Shown here piece by piece: positions 59,611 to 64,000 of a stretch of DNA of 64,000 bases. The stretch spans positions 26,206,167-26,270,166 of the forward strand of contig NC_069135.1 in the NCBI RefSeq assembly GCF_026914265.1. The letters run 5' to 3'. Below the pieces are notes generated by a model. The model made no database searches, was not told the origin of the DNA, and saw only the letters and a program-made list of their open reading frames with translations. The stretch is from Mya arenaria. Lineage: Eukaryota > Mollusca > Bivalvia > Myida > Myidae. A program made the position numbers and the translations under genes. Each line of letters begins with the position of its first letter. Positions within the stretch are counted from its first letter, which is position 1.

Positions 59611-60690
59611 AGACATAGAGTATAGGTTGTCCTGTCCGGGCTGTAACTTTCCCTTGTATGGACAGATTTTAAAATAACTTGCCACATGTGTTCCACATAC
59701 CAAGACGACATGTCGCGTGCAAGACCCGTGTCCCTACCTCAAAGGTCAAGGTCACACTTAGTGTTTATTCACAATAGAGTGCTGCATATAAGGACATAGA
59801 GTATAGGTTGTCATGTCCGGGCTGTAACTTTCTCTTGTATGGACAGTTTTTAAAATAACTTGCCACATGTGTTTCACATACGAAGACGACGTGTCGCCTG
59901 CAAGACCCGTGTCCCTACCTCAAAGGTCAAGGTCACACTTAGTGTTTATTCACAATGGAGTGCTGCATATAAGGACATAGAGTTTAGGTTGTCGTGTCTG
60001 GGCTGTAACTTTCCCTTGTATGGACAGATTTTAAAATAACTTGCCAAATGTGTTCCACATACCAAGAGGACGTGTCGCGTGCAAAACCCATGTCCCTACC
60101 TCAAAGGTCAAGGTCACACTTAGTGTTTATTCACAATGGAGTGCTGCATATAAGGACATAGAGTTTAGGTTGTCGTGTCTGGGCTGTAACTTTCCCTTGT
60201 ATGGACAGATTTTAAAATAACTTGCCAAATGTGTTCCACATACCAAGAGGACGTGTCGCGTGCAAAACCCATGTCCCTACCTCAAAGGTCAAGGTCACAC
60301 TTAGTGTTTATTCACAATGGAGTGCTGCATATAAGGACATAGAGTATAGGTTGTCATGTCAGGGCTGTTACTTTCCCTTGTATGGACAGATTTTAAAATC
60401 ACTTGCTACATGTGTTCCACATACGAAGACGACGTGTCGTGTGCAAGACCCATGTCCCTACCTCTAAAATAGATACACTAAGTGTTTATTTACAAGGGAA
60501 TTCTGAATATAAGGACATAACAGTGTAGGTTGTCAAGTATGGGTGGTATTTTTTATGTTCAGAGGCAATTTAAAATAACTTGCCATATGTATTTGACACG
60601 TAAAGGCAAGATCAACTTTTCATGTACTGGCCTTGTTCGTAGGTCAATGTCACATTTGGGGGCATTCGTTACATACTGTGACAGCTCTTG
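59611..60690. repeat. Tandem array of about six ~181-bp GGTCA monomers
   Basis: The unit mark AGGACATAGAGTATAGG recurs near 59611, 59791, 59972, 60153, 60334 and 60512. Each unit has GGGCTGTAACTTTCCCTTG, a TTGCCACATGTGTTCCACAT stretch and, except the decayed last two, CAAAGGTCAAGGTCACACTT. Units starting at 59972 and 60153 are almost identical, so the array has been homogenised recently. Confidence 0.85.
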
Positions 60691-63194
60691 TTTTAAGTCT
60701 GGCTAAAGCACTGATTATGCAAAAGTGCATACCTTAAACTGGTAGCTATCAATGAGTGAAGTGAATAAACAAGTCAATTCAAGACCCATAGATATATTGT
60801 TTGAACACTAGCACTAAAACACTATTTATAACATGAATCATATACACTTTACTTTATAGAACAAGTGTGTCAAACTGCAACGAAACCTCTGTAATTCTAT
60901 CCTTCAATTCAAACAGAATTTTTATCATGATGGCTCAACAACTATTAGTCATATAATCCATCATTTTGTGAATAAATGTTTACACAATGCTTGCGAAAAA
61001 TATCTTTGAAATGATTTACACTTGTTTACATTGTGTCACCTGATGGACCCACAACACATTTGCCATTTTATTTGGTTGTCAGTGTGCGCTGGGTAGCAAT
61101 TATTGAAATACCTGCCTGTGTAAAACAAAGAACATAACCTGCTTTTGCATAGTTAATGATTATTTTGTGAATGGAATTATGAAAAATGACTTTAAGCATG
61201 GTATCAACACATTTATTGTAAATATTTGCTTTGACAACGGTTAGATCCTTGTGGCCGGCAAATTTCATTTTGGTTAGGAAGGTTAAGTGATTTGATTACT
61301 AAAGGTATTTTTACAGTACAGTAAGATAAATAGCCTGGTTTTTAGCAATAGCCACATTTTGTTCATTAAAAACACCTTTACAGGAAAGGTAAATATGTCA
61401 TGTAGGCATAAAGTGCCATCACATTCATTAACAGAAATTATTTAACACCTGTTTTACCAGACTTGTTTCTTGTGCAGTCTATTATGGTCAGCATATAAAA
61501 TGTTATTTTTAGCCATTGTAATTATAACAATAACATAAGGCTTAAATATTGCATGATGCAACCTTAATGTACTGTATGATCATTTTGTAACTCTTTGAGG
61601 TTTTATCCCATTAGTTAAAGTTATATTTAATCTTGGACCAATTATCCCCCTTTGCAACAGATTATTTTCTTACTTTCATGTCACAGTTTGGATATAATAA
61701 TGAATATGATCTTATGACTTAATACATAATACTGTATCCAATGCAAGTTCAAGACTTTTATGAACAGAAGGATTCAGTTTGATAAAAATGGATTATGAAG
61801 ATAATAATAGATTGTTGCTGATGTGCACACAAATAAATATATGTGTATGGATTAATGTATACAAAACAATGTACAGTAGGATACAACATATTATGAAAGG
61901 GCTGAACAATTAAGCTTAGAACTAAATACAGGCTAATAAGCTGTTTAATTGGCTAACAGTGTAGAATGTACTCTGATGTTATCATGTACATAGGATATTT
62001 TAATAAGAAGTTTGTCAATTCTTTCAATCTAGTAGTACTAAACGACTTATTGAGTACATGTGGGCAGTAAATCAATCATGGTGTACCCAATTGTTTCATT
62101 TTAAAGTTTTAAGTAGATTGAATGATAAAGAGCTTTTCACCTAAAATGGATCTGGTTGCATTCAGTAACTGTTAATGTGGTTTCCATTTTGCTTTTATCA
62201 TTTATGAAGGTTCCCTGTATAACTTTTATATTGTTATATTTTTGGTCTCTTTGTGCAAAAACTTCCACACTGGCCATAACTCGAGAACTGTTCATGAAAT
62301 GTTGTTCACTTTTTTACTGAGACAATAGGCACATACATGCAGGGTTTAAACTAGAGAGTAATGGGAGGGTGCTGCACCCTGTCCTTTTTTGGAAGCACCG
62401 CTCTGCCCTCATGCAGACCGGAATGTGCACCCTCCTGCCTTCAAAAAATTGAATGCTTTAGTTAATCAAATGATTCTTTTGTTTTGTTGAAAACTTGAAA
62501 TATGATTATGAAACCTTATATTACTTCAAATGCGCACAATTTCTTACCTTTTCTATGAAATTCATAATGCTTTAATTATTCACTGTCCAATACAATTTGT
62601 CACTCAGCACCCTGTCCCTTTTCTGCAACACCCTGTCCTTTCTAAAACCTGGCTAAAACCATATTTATGTCATTGTGTATATTACAAAGCCCAAAAAACT
62701 TGTTAAATAAGTTTTAATAACATGTGAGCATTAGTTTTTGCTCAGTGCTGCTTTTTACAGCCAGTTATTTTTTTTTTTGGAATTATTATGACCGCCTGTG
62801 CCTTGCAAACTGGGGAAAAAAGAGTTGACTTTAGGAAAAAAACGAATTCATGCCAAAATAGCTAATATAATGGTAAATATACATGTTCTAACTTTTTTAT
62901 TCATCCATTTTGCTGTGAAAGATTGAAGCTGCACTTTCAACGATTGAATGTTTTGACAACTTTTTATTTTTTGTCTTGGAATGAACCAATTTTTGGGAAT
63001 AATGGACTTTTTTTCGCAAGGGGAAACAGCCTTTAGAAGGCAGTATATTGCACCAAAAAAACTGTGAGCTATGGATGTGTATTATGCCGACACTCAACGG
63101 ATATATGCAAGGCATTGCTCACCACTCATAATGCAATTCCTTCCTCAATTTAATTACTTCCTTGTCTGAAATTGAATATTCACTTTGTTTTCAG
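60691..63194. other. Upstream region of the BAP31-like gene
   Basis: AT-rich, no coding signal. At 62340-62650 repeated GCACCCTGTCC / GGGTGCTGCACCCTG motifs in both orientations suggest another interspersed repeat. A non-coding first exon of the BAP31-like gene must lie here or farther upstream. Confidence 0.5.
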
Positions 63195-63296
63195 AAAAAA
63201 AGCCATGACATTGCAGTGGTCCTTTATAGCGGTGTTTCTTTACGGGGAGATCGGGCTTATAACTATACTTCTCCTACCCTTTATATCAGCATCAAG
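63195..63296 (+). CDS. BAP31/BAP29-family ER membrane protein, first coding exon (gene continues past window)
   Basis: After a TTTTCAG acceptor at 63188-63194, a short 5' UTR leads to the ATG at 63205. The reading MTLQWSFIAVFLYGEIGLIT then ILLLPFISAS(R) is the first transmembrane segment of B-cell receptor-associated protein 31/29 (human-type MSLQW...FLYAE...PFI). The exon ends in phase 2 at a GTATTT donor, as expected before the W-Q-K-I-F continuation. BAP31/29 proteins have three membrane spans and a cytosolic coiled coil and act in ER cargo export and quality control. A spliced 5' UTR exon must lie upstream but is not recognisable. Whether it is BCAP31 or BCAP29 cannot be told from one exon. 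Confidence 0.85.
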
Positions 63297-64000
63297 GTAT
63301 TTACTTTTTACTGTTTGTATTGCTTTGAAAAGTGTAAATGTGTTGACATTTCAATAACTCATTTCATGAAATAGCAAATTTGGCATTATCATATATATAA
63401 GTCTGCTTGGGTGTCAGGTAATGGGTTTGGTTTAAAATTCATTGTGATGGAATTGAATTATCTCAAATGTTTTGAACATTTTGTGGTTTTATAAACAATT
63501 TGGCATCTACATGTAACCAGCATGTTTTACATCAAATATCTTCAGATCTAGAATTCCAGTTCAATTTTATATGAATGTGTTTCAAATATATTTTAACAAT
63601 CAAATAAACTATTTTTATACTGATTTATACAACTATTGACTTTGAAATAGATATTATCACTACACAGTCATAATGATTTGAATCATACAATTGTTGATAA
63701 GGAGGGGTCACATTTTGTTTTTGCATTTGCCATGTTTAATATAGAAAACCAGCCAGTACCCAATTTTGACAGAATGAATCTTACAATGTAATCATGTTAT
63801 CAGCTTGTCTGTCTGTAAGATTGTGCTGGGTAGCATCTTTCAACATTTGCTGTTTAACTTGAGCATAGCTGAAATACTATTTAAGTTATTCAAATGACAA
63901 AAGCCATAACTCTGACTTTAATAGTTATGAGTTATGCCCCTTGTTAGACTGAATGAAGAAGATCGAATAGAAGGCCAGGGCTTTTCTTATCATAACAGTA

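Overview
The window is AT-rich metazoan DNA with intron-split genes, abundant DNA-transposon debris and long tandem repeats. It is most likely from a mollusc, and probably a bivalve. That is an inference from the RING-less B-box/coiled-coil/propeller gene style, the ~180-bp repeats carrying AAGGTCAAGGTCACACTT, and a tRNA-derived SINE. I see no retroviral, LTR or Polinton coding remains.

Genes. Three host loci are firm. (1) A complete 19-exon minus-strand gene at 43.9-57.5 kb encodes DRC11/IQCA1 (IQ and AAA domain protein of the axonemal nexin-dynein regulatory complex), about 876 residues; I rebuilt it exon by exon with matching intron phases. (2) A two-exon minus-strand TRIM-like B-box protein of 566 residues lies at 34.1-36.2 kb. 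(3) The first coding exon of a BAP31/BAP29-family ER membrane protein starts on the plus strand at 63.2 kb and continues beyond the window. Two minus-strand exons at 21.9-24.6 kb belong to a gene I cannot name.

3-21 kb holds an old tandem segmental duplication. Block A (about 3.1-13.7 kb) carries a candidate multi-exon secreted-protein gene. Block B (about 14.2-20.7 kb) carries its decayed sister, with an intact signal-peptide exon but broken later exons. Block A was later hit by a 3,068-bp DNA transposon with ~450-bp inverted repeats and a decayed C2H2 zinc-finger ORF, and by several MITE-like palindromes.

25-33 kb is a 41-bp minisatellite field containing a near-identical 3,488-bp tandem duplication. 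A smaller field of the same family is at 18.3-18.9 kb. 38.4-42.7 kb is a 51-bp satellite with higher-order structure, with decayed monomers out to 43.3 kb.

57.5-64 kb holds the DRC11 promoter with a candidate RFX X-box, a broken hAT-type transposase, about six 180-bp tandem repeats and the BAP31-like gene start. Most remaining sequence is intergenic or intronic with no coding signal I can defend.
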